DNA from: Pseudopyrenochaeta lycopersici
Lineage: Eukaryota > Ascomycota > Dothideomycetes > Pleosporales > Pseudopyrenochaetaceae
Reading direction: 5' to 3'
Length of the DNA: 64,000 nucleotides
Assembly (NCBI GenBank): GCA_003313425.1
Contig: NHZP01000022.1
Span: 620,001 to 684,000, forward strand
Within the stretch, counting starts at the first letter, position 1, and each line of letters begins with the position of its first letter. Positions 33,509-45,858 of this stretch are shown piece after piece. The notes below the pieces were generated by a model that worked only from the letters and a program-made list of their open reading frames with translations, was not told the origin of the DNA and did no database searches. The translations under genes were made by a program, and so were the position numbers.

Positions 33509-34180
33509 TTACCCTACTCTCGCATCGACAACTCCACTCTCCATCTCTCCTATCTCCTGCATCATGATTTTCTTCTCTTTTTTCTGCCTCCTTTTCTCGA
33601 GTTTCCCTTTCACAGCAGCTTTTATCCCAGAACAGCACATAGCCGAAGAGAACAAGGCGCTTGCAATCCACAGTAATGCATTAATCAAATCACACCATAC
33701 AGCCCTCTTCATTCGACCGAGATCTGTACTCTCGTAGCCCTGCTCAACATCACCCTTCAGATACGTCTGATAGAATACGCCGAAACAGGCGATCCACAAG
33801 ATGGCTAACGTCCACTCTATCATCCAGATGGACCGATAGTACCGCACCGTTATACTGTCGACAATCAACGTCAACAAAGTGATTCCAAAGATGATTTGTG
33901 CATAGATGAAGTTGGTGGTAATGAGAGCGTTTCGCTGTCGGAGCTCAATGGCGTAGGAGATGCCTGACGCGAGGCAAAACGCGAATTGGAATAGTCGAAC
34001 GCTTAGGCGAAAGAGAGACACTGCCGGTCTGTCGATCTTAGTGTTTATAGCGGCCTTGAAGGTATTCGGGTTGATGAAGTGCGTCTTAAAGTATGGTGGA
34101 GGCGGCATAGCGGGCGGAGTATGAGTAGATGGGGAAGCATGACTACCAAAATCGGTAACGGTCCTTGTTGCTGCTCCCAT
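33509..34180 (-). CDS. MARVEL-like four-span membrane protein
   Basis: A single exon gives 223 aa from the ATG at 34180; the open frame extends slightly further but has no earlier ATG. A Pro-rich cytosolic start is followed by four hydrophobic segments: LFRLSVRLFQFAFCLASGIS, then FIYAQIIFGITLLTLIVDSI, then MIEWTLAILWIACFGVFYQT and LINALLWIASALFSSAMCC. A Lys/Arg-rich tail (KLEKRRQKKEKK) closes the protein. This topology and the Arg after the first span match fungal MARVEL-domain proteins, which sit in plasma-membrane or vesicle microdomains (Nce102-like). The exact role is unknown. It diverges from the Zn2Cys6 gene at 34968. Confidence 0.72.
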   Translation of the reverse strand: MGAATRTVTDFGSHASPSTHTPPAMPPPPYFKTHFINPNTFKAAINTKIDRPAVSLFRLSVRLFQFAFCLASGISYAIELRQRNALITTNFIYAQIIFGITLLTLIVDSITVRYYRSIWMIEWTLAILWIACFGVFYQTYLKGDVEQGYESTDLGRMKRAVWCDLINALLWIASALFSSAMCCSGIKAAVKGKLEKRRQKKEKKIMMQEIGEMESGVVDARVG

Positions 34181-34967
34181 ATTTATGAGTCTTGCCAAGT
34201 GTTTGTTATGAATGAAAGGTAGGTATGGTGTCGATGCTAAGCAGCTATGGTAGCTTCGCTACAGATGGGTGCATGGTTGGAGTGCTGGGGAAAGTACGAG
34301 TTGTTATAAGATGTGCGCAACAATCGGGTGACGCGTCCTTTGGTTTAAATTTTATCAGAAATAGTATCCACCGATGTCATTTATGCAGGTTCTGATACCC
34401 CAACATGAAAATGGGGCTGAAGGGGGTTTGGATACGAGGCAAAAGAGAGATACGAAGTCATGGCTAAACATCGGAAGACCCTCGATAGTACGCTAGTGCA
34501 AGCATGACACTGCGTCGGATCGCTGCCGACATCGAGGGCAACGGTAAAGGCTTTACAAAGGTTTAGCACAGTGATAGCTACAGGTACAGACAACACATCT
34601 GCTATAACTCTAAAATTTTGCAGACAGCTTGAATGGTAGGCGAAGTTACGGATTAAGCTCGGTATCCAGTTGTATACACATGTCCTTGGAGTGACTCACA
34701 ATATAATAAGTATTTGAGTAAAGTTGAAGTCACAGCAGTCAAAGCCAATTTTTCGTTACTGGAACCATTCCTGGAGATGCTTGCGACATTGCGACATGTT
34801 TGCAACGTTACGGTCTTGAGTGTGACAGAGATGAAAATGGCGCTAAAGGTACCAGGCGGTGTCGATCGCCGTCGCCAAGGGAATTCTAAGAGAAAACGAC
34901 GTCGCTCGTACAAATATACGCTCCTCAGCAGCACCCGAAGGCGCAATCAATAGTCAAAGGCCACAAC
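34181..34967. promoter_or_regulatory. Divergent upstream region, MARVEL-like / Zn2Cys6 genes
   Basis: About 790 bp between two divergent starts. No coding frame is credible here. Shared control is possible from the arrangement but not shown. Confidence 0.3.
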
Positions 34968-36369
34968 ATGCAGCAAGAGTCACCTTTAACTGAAGATACC
35001 CCAATTTCGCATAGCTCTCAGCATGACTCACCCAGAGGTTTCGACAATAGCCAGCAGAAAGATATTGCGTCCGCAAGAATCACGAGGAAATCACATCGCA
35101 AATCTCGCGCAGGTTGTAAGAACTGCAAAACACGTCGCATTAAGGTATGTGTCCCAGCGTGTGCTATAAAATACACGGTGATTCTGGCTGGCGGTTATGA
35201 TCCATGGGCTTAGGACCGCTCAATGAACTTTGCGAGCTCAAAGCCATAGTTTACAGTTATTGAAGGCACCTACGCCGTCTTCAAGAGCTGCACCACGTGA
35301 TTGCTGCACGATATACAAGCAACCTGGAAGCTAACTTTGAGCTCAGTGCGATGAAACGAAACCCAATTGTGCTAATTGCAAAAGGCGACAGGTTCGCTGC
35401 GAGTATTCGACACCAACCCCAACATCAACTTCAAACCCAGGGTATCACGAGGACGGCTTGCAGGAGTCTGGAGCCCTTCACACATCTGAGATCGAGTTAA
35501 CATATCACTGGGCGACTTCCACCTGTCATTCGCTATCTGCATGGTCATCCGGCGCAGCTTATTGGCAAGATCTCATGGTAGATGTTGGATTTGCCCACCA
35601 ACATGTGTTGCACCTCATGTTTGCCCTAACAGCCCTTCATCTCGCGTCCTGCCGCCCAAGCCGCCGCGAAGAGTACGATGCGAGAGCGGATCAGCACTAT
35701 GAGTGCGCATTATCATCAGTTACTCATGACTTGGCCCACATCAACTCCAGTAACTGCGACGGAGTTTTTGTGTCTGTCCAGTTGATATGTTTCGTGAACT
35801 GGGCTCGCGGGCCTCAACCCGGCGAGTATCTCGCTTTTGGAGAGCATGGAAGATCGGAATGGCTACTCATGTTCCGTGGTGTGCGAACGACAATCGAAAG
35901 TCTAAATCAAGACCAGTTCGCAAAGACATATGCACCAGCCATACGAGCGAAGATTCGCCCCTTGACGCTGGTGAGCGAGCCCGAGGGGTATGAAAAGCAA
36001 CTCCACGAACTACGCGAGCATGTGGCTTTTACCTCTGAGCCCTCCGAACGCGATGACAATATCAATTCAGTCGACGTGTTAATGGAGTGTTTCTCAAATC
36101 GCTATGAAGGCCGCGATGGAGAGTACCATGTCGCGTTTGGCTGGCTGTATCGAATGAGCGAAGACTTCCTTGAGCGCCTCCAGCAGCGTGACCCACTCCC
36201 ACTGATCCTGTACGCTCATTTTGCCGTACTGATGTATGAAATGGAGAGGTTCTGGTACATGAAGGGCTGGACGCACCACGTCATGAGCGGCATTTACGAA
36301 GCACTTCCGAGGGAGTACCGGTCCTGGATCAGATGGCCGATGGCGAAGGCCGCATGGGTCGCTCCATAA
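34968..36369 (+). CDS. Zn2Cys6 transcription factor with fungal-specific regulatory domain
   Basis: Exon 1 is 34968-35144 and exon 2 is 35347-36369, over a 202-nt intron (GTATGT...GAAGCTAAC...CTCAG); the product is 399 aa. The splice restores a perfect zinc cluster with Cys at 50, 53, 60, 67, 70 and 77 (C-x2-C-x6-C-x6-C-x2-C-x6-C): CKNCKTRRIK from exon 1 and CDETKPNCANCKRRQVRC from exon 2. A short Thr/Pro linker leads to a helical region (ELTYHWATSTCHSL, VLHLMFALTALHLAS, FVSVQLICFVNWARG) of the kind found in the UPC2/ECM22-like group of sterol or metabolic regulators. Target genes are unknown; the P450 lies about 4 kb downstream with one gene between. The protein ends soon after PREYRSWIRWP, normal for this short group. 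Confidence 0.88.
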
Positions 36370-37531
36370 GGAGGAGTATCAGAGCCTGTGGAGGCTTCTA
36401 GGGTATCTCGAATGTCGCAAACTTTTGAACCAGGGTCAATGTATACATTCAGTCACCAAAGCCGATAGAGCTTTAACTATACCGCATGTGGCTCTGCAAG
36501 GCTAATGACACATTTCGGCATAGATTATCTCGATCACGCCGCTGTAAAGACTGGTTGCCCCAATATTGATCTACTCTAGTGCCACTTATGAAAACATATT
36601 GGTGAGTAGTTTGGAAAACGCTTTTACAGAACATGAGGGTCACTGATAAGGGACTAGTGCAGCTAGTGCGTAGATATCGCCGAGGTATCGAACTAGAGTA
36701 ATCGACCTGATGACGCTCAAGCTCAACGTGCAAAACTATTGGCTTGTGACGTCTACCTGAATATGAGGTAAAGAAATTGTGGCTGTGGTTGTGGCAACCA
36801 GAGAACTAGATTTTAGGCAGCCCTTTCACGTCAAGAGGGAGAATCTTCGTGATTAACGCAAGTATAATTCGGCCTGAACAATAACTCGCACATGGGCTGG
36901 AAGAACGCGTTGTTGGGAGGAGCCTCAGCATGATGCATTATTCGTTCGCCGTTCGTCTACGGTCAGCCGATGACAGTGAGGAGCAATTGAGGGTGGCGCA
37001 TGTGGAGGACGAGAGCGTCAGCTAGACTTCGCTTCGAGCATCTGGCGAGGGAATGGTTGCGATATTGTGACCCAAAGTGACTATTTGTCGCATTTGAGCG
37101 GGAGAAAGGTACGATGCTGCAGGTCTATCGAAATTGTTATCGTCGTCCAGGAAAATCCAACCATCCCACATGCAAGAACCAATCGAAATCAATGTTTTAG
37201 AACGCGTTGTGCAGATGCGGGGACCGGCATGATAGTCGAGATCACCATAAACAACGCTCGGTGTCGCCAAGTCAGGTGCTAGCGCGATTTGCTGCTCGCC
37301 ACGAATCGTGGCTGAGTAGCATTTCGCGAAGCTTCTACGTCACCCTCTCTGCCTGCAGACCGCTCGCAACTCCGCCGTTATACGTCCACACTTCTTAGGT
37401 ACGGATTTGGCTAAACCTAGAGCTTTAAACGCCTCTTACACTTGCTGCAAGCGCTATATAATAATTCCAAAACACATTTGCGTAAAGTAGCCGCCTAGGT
37501 ACCTACGCAACAGTACACTGCTCTCGGCAGT
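36370..37531. other. Intergenic interval
   Basis: About 1.2 kb. Only short open frames without family resemblance. It presumably includes the promoter of the PPPDE-thioredoxin gene. Confidence 0.35.
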
Positions 37532-39500
37532 ATGGAGGTCCAGCTGTACGTGTACGACCTTACTCAAGTAAGTGGTAGAACCCTGAATAAGTTGCTTTTG
37601 TCTCGAATCGACGTAGAAGAGCGCTATTATCGTAATCGAACGCTCAAGTTGCTGACCAGTCTAGGGACTTGCACGGAGCATGTCGCGCCAGTTTCTTGGA
37701 ACTCAAATCGACGCTGTGTATCACACATCCATCGTACTCGAAGGCATAGAATACTACTTCGGCCAAGGTGTGCAAACATGTCGGGCTGGAGCTACACACC
37801 ATGGACAACCTATGGAGGTTATCAAGCTCGGTTCGACGGAACTACCTCCCGAGATCGTGTTGGAATACTTGGAGTCGCTGAAGGAGGTCTATACTGCTGA
37901 GGTAAGGTATAGAAGACTTTAGCGTTGGCATGGAAGCTGACAACAAGCACAGTCTTATGATCTGTTTCTGCACAACTGTAACAACTTTACCAATGACTTC
38001 GCCATGTTCTTGGTTGGCAAAGGCATACCAGAGCACATCACATCACTCCCTCAAACGGTTCTTGACACACCCTTTGGGCAGATGCTTCGACCCCAAATCG
38101 ACGCAGCCATGCGACCCATTACACAGGCGCCTTCGCCTCAACCCCCCGCACCAGTTCGCCAACGACCTACGATTTCGAGCACACACAATGGAAACGCACC
38201 AGCAGCTCCGGTGACAAGCACTGGTGGCGCTTTGGAAGCTAGCACGGGCAGGGTCAATAACATCACAGCGATACGAGACGTAGATCGTCTCCTCGATCTG
38301 GCCAAGGATCGCAGCGCCATAGTCTTCTTCACAAGCTCCACCTGTGCGCCGTGCAAGCTCGTATATCAACCGTACGATGATTTGGCCGCTGAGTCAGGTA
38401 ATAAGTGTGTCTTCATTAAGATTGATTTTAGCCATGCCGATCGGTCCATCAACGTCAGATTTCCACATGTTCGCGCCACCCCCACGTTCATCACATTTTT
38501 AAGGGGTGAGAAACGGGACGAGTGGAGTGGAGCGGACCCAAGACAATTACGGAGTAACGTGGAAATGCTGCTGAACGCTGCGTTTCCGTCTCATCCTCAT
38601 CTTGAAAAGAGTACTCCGTATTTATTACGGCAGAGTCAGCGCCCTGTCAGTTTCGCCAAGGTCCCGCCGCTGGCAAAACTAGTTGCAAAGATGGGCGATG
38701 TAGGCAAAGATCCTGCAGTTTCGTCGATTGTATCTTTCATTGATACTCGTGAAAGGTTTGGAGCCATGGAAGCGCCTTTAACCAAGATTCCACAGTTTGC
38801 AGAGTTCTTGAAAAAGAGCACCTCCATACTTCCACCAGAAATTCTCTTCACAGCTTTGGACCTGCTGAGAATTACACTTACCGACGTTCGTATAGCTGGC
38901 TTCTTCGCTGAAGAGCACAAAGGGGCAACGGGCACGCCAGCAACAATCCATCATCTGTTAGATTACGTCGACAAGCTCGGAGACTCTGCGCCGTATCCGC
39001 TTCGACTTACAACATTGCATCTGGCATGTAATCTCTTCAGTTCTTCCCTCTTCATACCACATTTACTCTCACCGCCGCTATCTTCCATCCTGATTTCCAT
39101 TCTTACAACCGCCCTTCTGGACGAGAAGCACCCTGCGCTCAAAACGTCCGCACTCAGCCTGGCAATGAACATTGCATCCGCGTCGCACCAAGCTCGGATG
39201 CAGAAGCATAGTGCTAATCCCGCACCCTCACTCGTGCATGCGTCCGAACTTCTTGAGTCAGAGCAGGTCGAACTTCTCGCTTCGTTGCTAGAGATACTCA
39301 CAACGGAGGCGCAGTGGACCGATAACAAAAAAATGGCTGTCATCTGTATAGGGTGGTTGGTGTATGCTGCGGATACAGACGGTGAATTAAGAGACTTGTG
39401 GAAAGTTATGGATGCTGCAGGGACGGTTGGCAAGATACAAGCGAAGACTGCAGAAGAGCGTCTGTTAGTTCGGGAAGTGAAGGGTTTGTTGGATATCTGA
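37532..39500 (+). CDS. PPPDE peptidase - thioredoxin - PUL domain fusion protein
   Basis: Exons are 37532-37567, 37665-37901 and 37953-39500, with introns of 97 nt (GTAAGT...GCTGACC...CTAG) and 51 nt (GTAAGG...GCTGAC...ACAG); the product is 606 aa. Residues 1 to about 150 are a PPPDE (DeSI-type) cysteine peptidase: YVYDLTQGLARSMS, a His in AVYHTSIVL, and the catalytic Cys in FLHNCNNFTNDF. A Pro-rich linker leads to a thioredoxin domain with the active site STCAPCK and the cis-Pro segment RATPTFITFLRG. The last 250 residues form a helical PUL domain, which in Doa1/PLAA binds Cdc48. DeSI enzymes remove SUMO or ubiquitin-like modifiers. The fusion suggests a Cdc48-linked, redox-aware deconjugase (inference). 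The first exon is only 12 codons. Confidence 0.88.
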
Positions 39501-40137
39501 TTCCTTTTCCGGCACATTTTACTGTAGACCAATTCGGACAACATGGCATGCACACTGACCAATAGCCCTTTTCTTCCAGCCTCCGCTCTATCTCTGTCTT
39601 TTTGGTGGGGTTCACCGATCGCGTATCGTTGTCTGCACCTCTACGATGCCTTCGCTGCATGTAAGCCTTGTGTGACAATCTCTTTATATGTATTAACAAT
39701 CAAAGAACCAGCATGTCAACATCATTTTCCACGTACGCTCACAGAATTCCTGATGCTTACTTCCCAAAAGGGATGCATGAATATGCATGCATATTTCCCC
39801 TCTTTCTCACCCTAGATAGTAGCCGCTGACTATTCTCCAAGACGAGTCCCTCGCGTCATATACCCTGTTGCTACCCTGTAACTGTGGGGACACTTGCTTG
39901 GCTTCCCACCTGCCACTAACACAGCTTGCCTCCGGTCCATACGCAAATACCCGGTGTTGACTAAAGTGAGTATGTCAGCCTCGTTTTGTGGGGATGCATC
40001 CATCATTTTGCATGGTGATGACAGGGTAGTTTTGAGGCAGATAACAGGCTGGCTCTCGTCATCCAGTGCAACTTCAATATTCAGTTTCTTTTCTCTTTCT
40101 GCAAACTCGGGTCCCTTTAATCCCTTCAACAGCAAGC
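39501..40137. other. Intergenic interval upstream of the P450 gene
   Basis: About 640 bp holding the 3' end of the PPPDE gene and the presumed P450 promoter. A TTCTTTTCTCTTTCTG pyrimidine tract precedes the P450 start at 40138. No gene seen. Confidence 0.35.
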
Positions 40138-41896
40138 ATGGCTGTTGTGTCGCCCGCAAACGTTCTCGTCCTTGTTGGTGTTGTTGCTGCATATGTTCTT
40201 CTTCGTCTTTTCCGAGCGAAGCAGAATAATCTGCCACTGCCTCCAGGTCCTAGAGGTATTCCTATCCTAGGCAATCTCAACGACCTACCCAAACCCGGTA
40301 TACTCGAGTGTCATCACTGGCTCAAACACAAGGATCTCTATGGCCCAATTAGCTCGATCACCGTGATGGGGCAGACTTTCGTAGTAATCAACGATGCGGG
40401 CATTGCCTTGGAGTTGCTAAGAGATCGGGCTACAATCTATTCGGGAAGGCCAAAGATGGTTTTCGGTGGTGATATGTAAGTCTGACTATACAGCCGGCAG
40501 TGATGGCAATGAAGAGGTCACATGGTGTACTGAAAAACTGAGCAGGATCGGATGGAAGGACTCTATTGCTCTCATCGGATATACGGATACTCTCAAGCTT
40601 CATCGGAAGAACATCGCAAAAGTCACCAGTTCTAACGTCTCTATTGCGATGTTCGATCGCGTACAAGAGGAAGAGTCGGCACACTTCCTTCTCAATGTTT
40701 TAGATTCGCCAAATAATCTATTCGACCACATTCGCATGGAAGCTGGAGCGGCTACTCTGAGGATAACGTACGGTTATACGCCTGAATCGCGAGGTAGGGA
40801 TCCTTTGGTTGATTTAGCACGTGACACCATGGTGGATTTTGCCGACGCGACTGTACCGGGCAAATATGTTGTGGATGTGTTGTCATTTTGTAAGTCCTCA
40901 TTCATGAATGGAAGTGAAAGAGATGATTAATCAGAACAGTGAGGTACCTACCCGACTGGTGCCCTGGTACAGGCTTCAAAGCTAAGGCTCGTCGCATGAA
41001 AGCCCAACTGGAGAAGACGCTTGAGCAACCCTTCCAATTCGTCAAGCAACAAATGCGTGAGAAGAAACAAAAGCCATCATTCCTATCCCAGGCTATCGAG
41101 AACACTGGTTCTGACGCAAAGATGGAACGAATCCATCAATTGTCTGCGCTTTCTTTGTACTTGGGCGGTGCTGATACGACGGTCTCATCACTCATGACGT
41201 TCTTCTTGGCCATGACTCTCTTCCCAGAGGTCCAGCAGAAGGCGCAAGAAGAGCTAGATCGTGTTATTGGAAATGAGAGATTGCCCATCAGTGCTGATAA
41301 AGGGTCGCTACCATACATTGACGCAGTCCTAAAAGAGACGCATCGCTGGCATCCTGTTGCACCTATGGCATTGCCGCATGCCTGCGACAAGGAGGACGTC
41401 ATCAGGGGATATCGTATTCCTAAAGGCGCAGTGTTGTTACCGAATACTTGGTAATTCTTTCGCCTATTTGCGTTTGAAGTTGCTGACTGATGTCGTTCTC
41501 AGGTGGTTTACACATGATCCCTCCGTCTATCCTGACCCCATGACTTTTCGCCCAGAACGCTTCATCACCACTGCAACCCACACTGCAGAGCCCGATCCAC
41601 GAACTTATACCTTCGGTTTTGGTCGGCGCGTCTGCCCTGGAAGGTATGTTGCCGATAACGCATTGTTCATCACCATCGCGCAATCACTGGCTGTCTTCAA
41701 TATCAAAAAATTAGTGGAAAATGGGAAGATAGTAGAGCCAAAACTTGAGTTTGAGCCAGGCGTAGTGAGTCACCCCGTTCCGTATCGGACGAGCATCACG
41801 CCAAGGAGCGAAAAGCATGGGGAATTGATTCGGAAGGCCGAGGAGGAATTTCCGTGGGGGAAAAGTGACGCTGACACGTTGAAGACGGTCATGTAG
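40138..41896 (+). CDS. Cytochrome P450 monooxygenase (OrdA-like group)
   Basis: Exons are 40138-40475, 40546-40889, 40940-41450 and 41503-41896, with introns of 70, 50 and 52 nt; the product is 528 aa. An N-terminal membrane anchor (VLVLVGVVAAYVLLRLF) is followed by the Pro hinge LPLPPGPRGIPILGN. The I-helix oxygen-binding motif GGADTT is at about 303-308, the ExxR element is KETHR, and the PERF-type element is FRPERF. The heme loop FGFGRRVCPG has its Cys ligand at 442. All catalytic parts are present. The sequence style fits the class II microsomal P450s near O-methylsterigmatocystin oxidoreductase, a group used in secondary metabolism and detoxification. No polyketide, peptide or terpene synthase lies in the window, so the substrate is unknown. 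Confidence 0.93.
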
Positions 41897-44472
41897 AGGG
41901 TTCTAGGCCTCAAAATAATCTTAGTAGCTGTATTTCGCCGAGGATAGGGTATTTAGGCGATCAACAAGGTCCTCTCAGTGGTACCGAAATTCATGTCTTC
42001 GAGACATACCTAGATGATGATATTTGATAGCTTATCCGGCCCTATCAAGATCTTCAACAATGCCCTGGTTATTCTCGGGGCATGGTTTACATTCAATCAG
42101 CTCCTTGATTTCATATAATCACTTGCAAGAGAGTGCACATCTTCCTTCCCCAAAGGTTGTATGGCGTGGGAAGATCAGCGACTGAGTCGGCGACATTGAT
42201 CGTGACTATGGGGATAGAAGACGAGTGGGATGGTGTAGTCACTGCCCTGGTACTAGAATCTACGCTAATCGAGAATCTCCGTGGGTTGGACTGTTCCAGC
42301 GGGAAGGCGTCATGTGTCAACCCACTGTGCGTGATCATGATCTACACATCATGTCGCAATCCTAAACCTGAAAGACTTGGGGAGAGAGACGAATGTCCCT
42401 TTTGCTATCAGTGTGCTCAGCGGATGTCACGAGAAGAATGCTTGCGGGTGTGCCTTCTCATTGAAATAGTCGCGCTGCACTGTAGCAGGCGGTGTGATCG
42501 CTACATCTAACATGCAAACGCGATATGCGTAATCGTCTTCCGACAGTCGGGGAGTTCTTCAAACTGTATGTCGGACTATTTAGTGCATTAGCAGCAACGT
42601 TCCTGGCTGTGCAGTTGTCTGTGTTGAAGTTGATGAAACACTGGCGTGTGATCCCAATAGCTTGTCTAATCGTAGTAACCGACTATCCTTTTTGGGACAG
42701 TTGTGCATTCATAATTGGAAAGCACGAAAGATGAGCCGCTTCGGACCAGTTTTTGAGCCGAACGAGATCAGTCTCAGTTTAGCGCTGGCAGTAAGACAAT
42801 TGTTCCAAGAGTAGTTGCCTGTCTTGGAAGAGGTCGGCAGATGCGTAGCCAAAGATCGGCAACAGGTTTATACGAATGTGAAGGTGTCGATCCACCGGGT
42901 CAGTGTAAGGGAAGGGGCCTGGTTTGCGGCCTGGTCTTGCTTTCTGCATTCCACATTGAGGTTGGTGGACATGAGTAGGGTATGAGAATTGGTTCGCTTC
43001 ATGATCGAGGACTCAGGCACTGCATGGCTGCCCTTCGTTAGTCCGCGGAGCTTTCTCCTAGCGCAGGACAACCATGCAGGAGTGCTTGGTGAAAATATTC
43101 CACCCTGAGAAGTAGGTCGGCGATACCATCAAAGACAGGGTGGACATTCGTCCCGCCCCACTCACATTGGGCCATATTGTCCTCTCCCCTGTACAGTGCA
43201 TGCTTCTTCTTCAGCCGTCACCTCTCTGTCGGATATCCGTGCTGTCGCTCAGCTTGATTAGGGTGATCGGGGCGAGGATAGTAATAGTGGCCCGTGTAGC
43301 AATCGGAGAAGATAATTGACGGCAAGGGCCGTTGTTGTGTGGAAACGGACCACGAGACTCACATACTAATTGCCATTTCATTCGTGTAGCGAGAGGCCTG
43401 ACGACTGTTTCACAACCTTAACGCCTCAAATCTTGTGATGGGAGTTTCTTTGGCAATTCCAGGTGTGTGCTATAACTGTCTCTTCAATACCAAGTGACGA
43501 GATGGCTGGCAGTATGGGCTTTTCGATTCGCTACATTTTCGCCTGTCCTGCGCAAGGCGCCGCGCCGTTGTATTGCTTTTTCACACACCGTCTCGAAATA
43601 ATTATTTTCGCTTCTGTCTGTCCTCCAGTCAGGACGCCTGGAGGCAGGATCTGCGCTTACTTTTCCTTTCTGGTTGGGGGCTGCATGGCGCGGGTTCCTG
43701 TCCACAAAACACTCGAATACCCCACGCGGCTCAACATTCCAGCAATCAGATCCTGGAGAATACCAGTAAGGTGTTCCTGGGACTGATACGACACGATACC
43801 CGACGAATTGATCCTCGCTCTCGCGTATTCCCGTCGATCAGGGTCAGGGACACCAGGCACAATGCAAATGGCGTTCAATCACTTCATCTTTGGCTGATTT
43901 TCGTGATAGTGTTGATGTGATGTTATTTCAGCGTTTGTTGTTGGATAGACGTCGGCCTCATCGATCTGCACAGTCTGGGTGCACCGGCCCGAATCTTCGC
44001 GCTGTCTCGGAACATTCCTCTTCCTGCATACTGCCATCTCACACCCCGACTAACGCGATGCAGTGTGGACATGTCCCCCTTGCTAGGTTGCAACTAAGAG
44101 TTACCATTGCAGAGGTACGGATGCAACTCTTGGGTCCCCCAGAGCTAGATGCAGTTGGTCGGCGCCATAATGCAGCCGCGCCCAGGATGTCACCCGCTTT
44201 GAGCAAGCCCACATCGCCATAAAGATGCTTTTTCCTCATGCTTCCTTGAGGCATGGGGGAGAAAACGTGCTGATATACATTCCAGGTGACACAAAGAACG
44301 TGCTTGAGAAACGTCTGGTATCATCGTCAGCTTCAAACCCCGAGCACGCAATTTCTATATGCATTTTTAGATATCTACTTCTCCATTCACAGAATTCTGC
44401 TCATTTTGCTCACTCATTCAAGCATCAGAGATTTTAACCATTTTACCTCCTTCAGCATTAACGTTGTCAAAG
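41897..44472. other. Gene-free interval
   Basis: About 2.6 kb of near-average composition. Several open frames of 65-125 codons on both strands lack introns that fit, family motifs or convincing starts. One (42525-42734) is hydrophobic but isolated. No repeats were recognised. Confidence 0.35.
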
Positions 44473-45858
44473 ATGGGCTCCTCAACCGCTCTTGCTATTC
44501 AATCATGGATTCTATATGGCACAGGCATCTCCTTTATTGTCGCAAGAATGTAAGTACAATCTCTCTGTTGTTGTTTGAGCTAGACTGACTTATTCTAGCG
44601 TTTTTCGTCGCATCACTCTTCGCTCATTTAGAAAGCTGCAGACAGATGACTGGTTAATGGTCTTCGCACTGATACCATTCACTGCTGCGGTTGTCCTTGC
44701 CAACCAGGTGTCCAACGGAAAACCTCCAAGAGAGCGCAAATTCAGATATGTGCTGGAGGAGCTTCAAATTGTCACAGTCTGGCTAGTCAAAGCTTGCCTG
44801 CTAGTGCTTTACTGGCGGATATTGTAAGCTCATCTTGTCATAAATATCCTTCTTCACTGACACCATCACAGCCCAATGGAAACAAGTGCATGGAAGAGGA
44901 GAACTATGAAGGGGATATCTGCATTCTGCTGCATATCGTTCTTGGTTGTTCAGATCTCACTGATTGCTTGGTGTCAGCCTATGGAAGCACACTGGGATTT
45001 AACATCAACCAACTGTGAGTATTCCAATCGTGCACTCCCTTCATCCGTCTCCCTCTTTGACTAACTTAACCAGCACAATGCGCAACCTTTCACAATCACA
45101 CGGCCATAACTCTTACATTTGACATTCCAAACACTATCTTCATCATGATGCTCCCTGTCCCATTCATCCCGACACCTCGACGCCTGCTCCTCGTCATCCT
45201 CTTCACATTAGGTACGCTGGTATTGACCAGTGGTATCGTCTCGCGCGCCGCTATTTTAAAGAATACGGCATTACCAGCGTACCTTCACTGGTACACTTCC
45301 GAGTCTACTCTTTCTATTGTTTTCGCCAACCTACCCTTTCTGACTTCCTTCTTCGTGGCCACTGCACCAGCTAGACTAAGAGAATTCTCGCAAAATCTGA
45401 GGAACTCCAGCAATCTCGCTTTGAGCCAATGGCCACGCAGTCGCCGTGGGAGCTGGGAATGTAGAGACGCAAGTCGACGAGGGAGCTGGACTACCTGCAA
45501 TGAAGCCTTGCCGCCACTGAGAGTCAATCGGCTAGGGAGTGCAGCAACAACCATTAGCGAGCTCCCTTCACCTGTCGATATGGAAAAGACGCCGGAGTGG
45601 AGTGTGAGCGGTCAGGGAATGCATAAAGCCACGCACTCATGCGATACATCGAGCTCAACAGGTAGTCGAAGAGTCAGTGACCAATTATCTGTAGAAAGAG
45701 TCGTCGAAATGCCGCCGAGTGCTCCACCGAGTGTGCCAGCACCTAAATCCTTAGAAATATTGAGCGAAGTGCCCAAGATGCGACTGTCAGGCGGCTTGGC
45801 GGAGATGGGTGATATCTCAATAAGTAGCACAGAGGGGTGGCCGATATACTGGAAATGA
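44473..45858 (+). CDS. Rhodopsin-fold integral membrane protein (Pth11-like, no CFEM)
   Basis: Exons are 44473-44549, 44599-44823, 44872-45014 and 45074-45858, with introns of 49, 48 and 59 nt; the product is 409 aa. Hydrophobic spans include QSWILYGTGISFIVARIVFRR, WLMVFALIPFTAAVVLANQV, LQIVTVWLVKACLLVLYWRI, ISAFCCISFLVVQISLIAW, DIPNTIFIMMLPVPFI, LLVILFTLGTLVLTSGIVSR and TLSIVFANLPFLTSFFV. Family hallmarks are DDWLM after span one, the C-Q-P-x3-W element after span four, and an N-H-T/IPN segment. A Ser/Pro-rich cytosolic tail of about 160 residues follows. These proteins are fungal GPCR-like receptors or membrane proteins of mostly unknown ligand; Pth11 itself senses surfaces in plant pathogens. 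No CFEM head is present. Confidence 0.88.
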
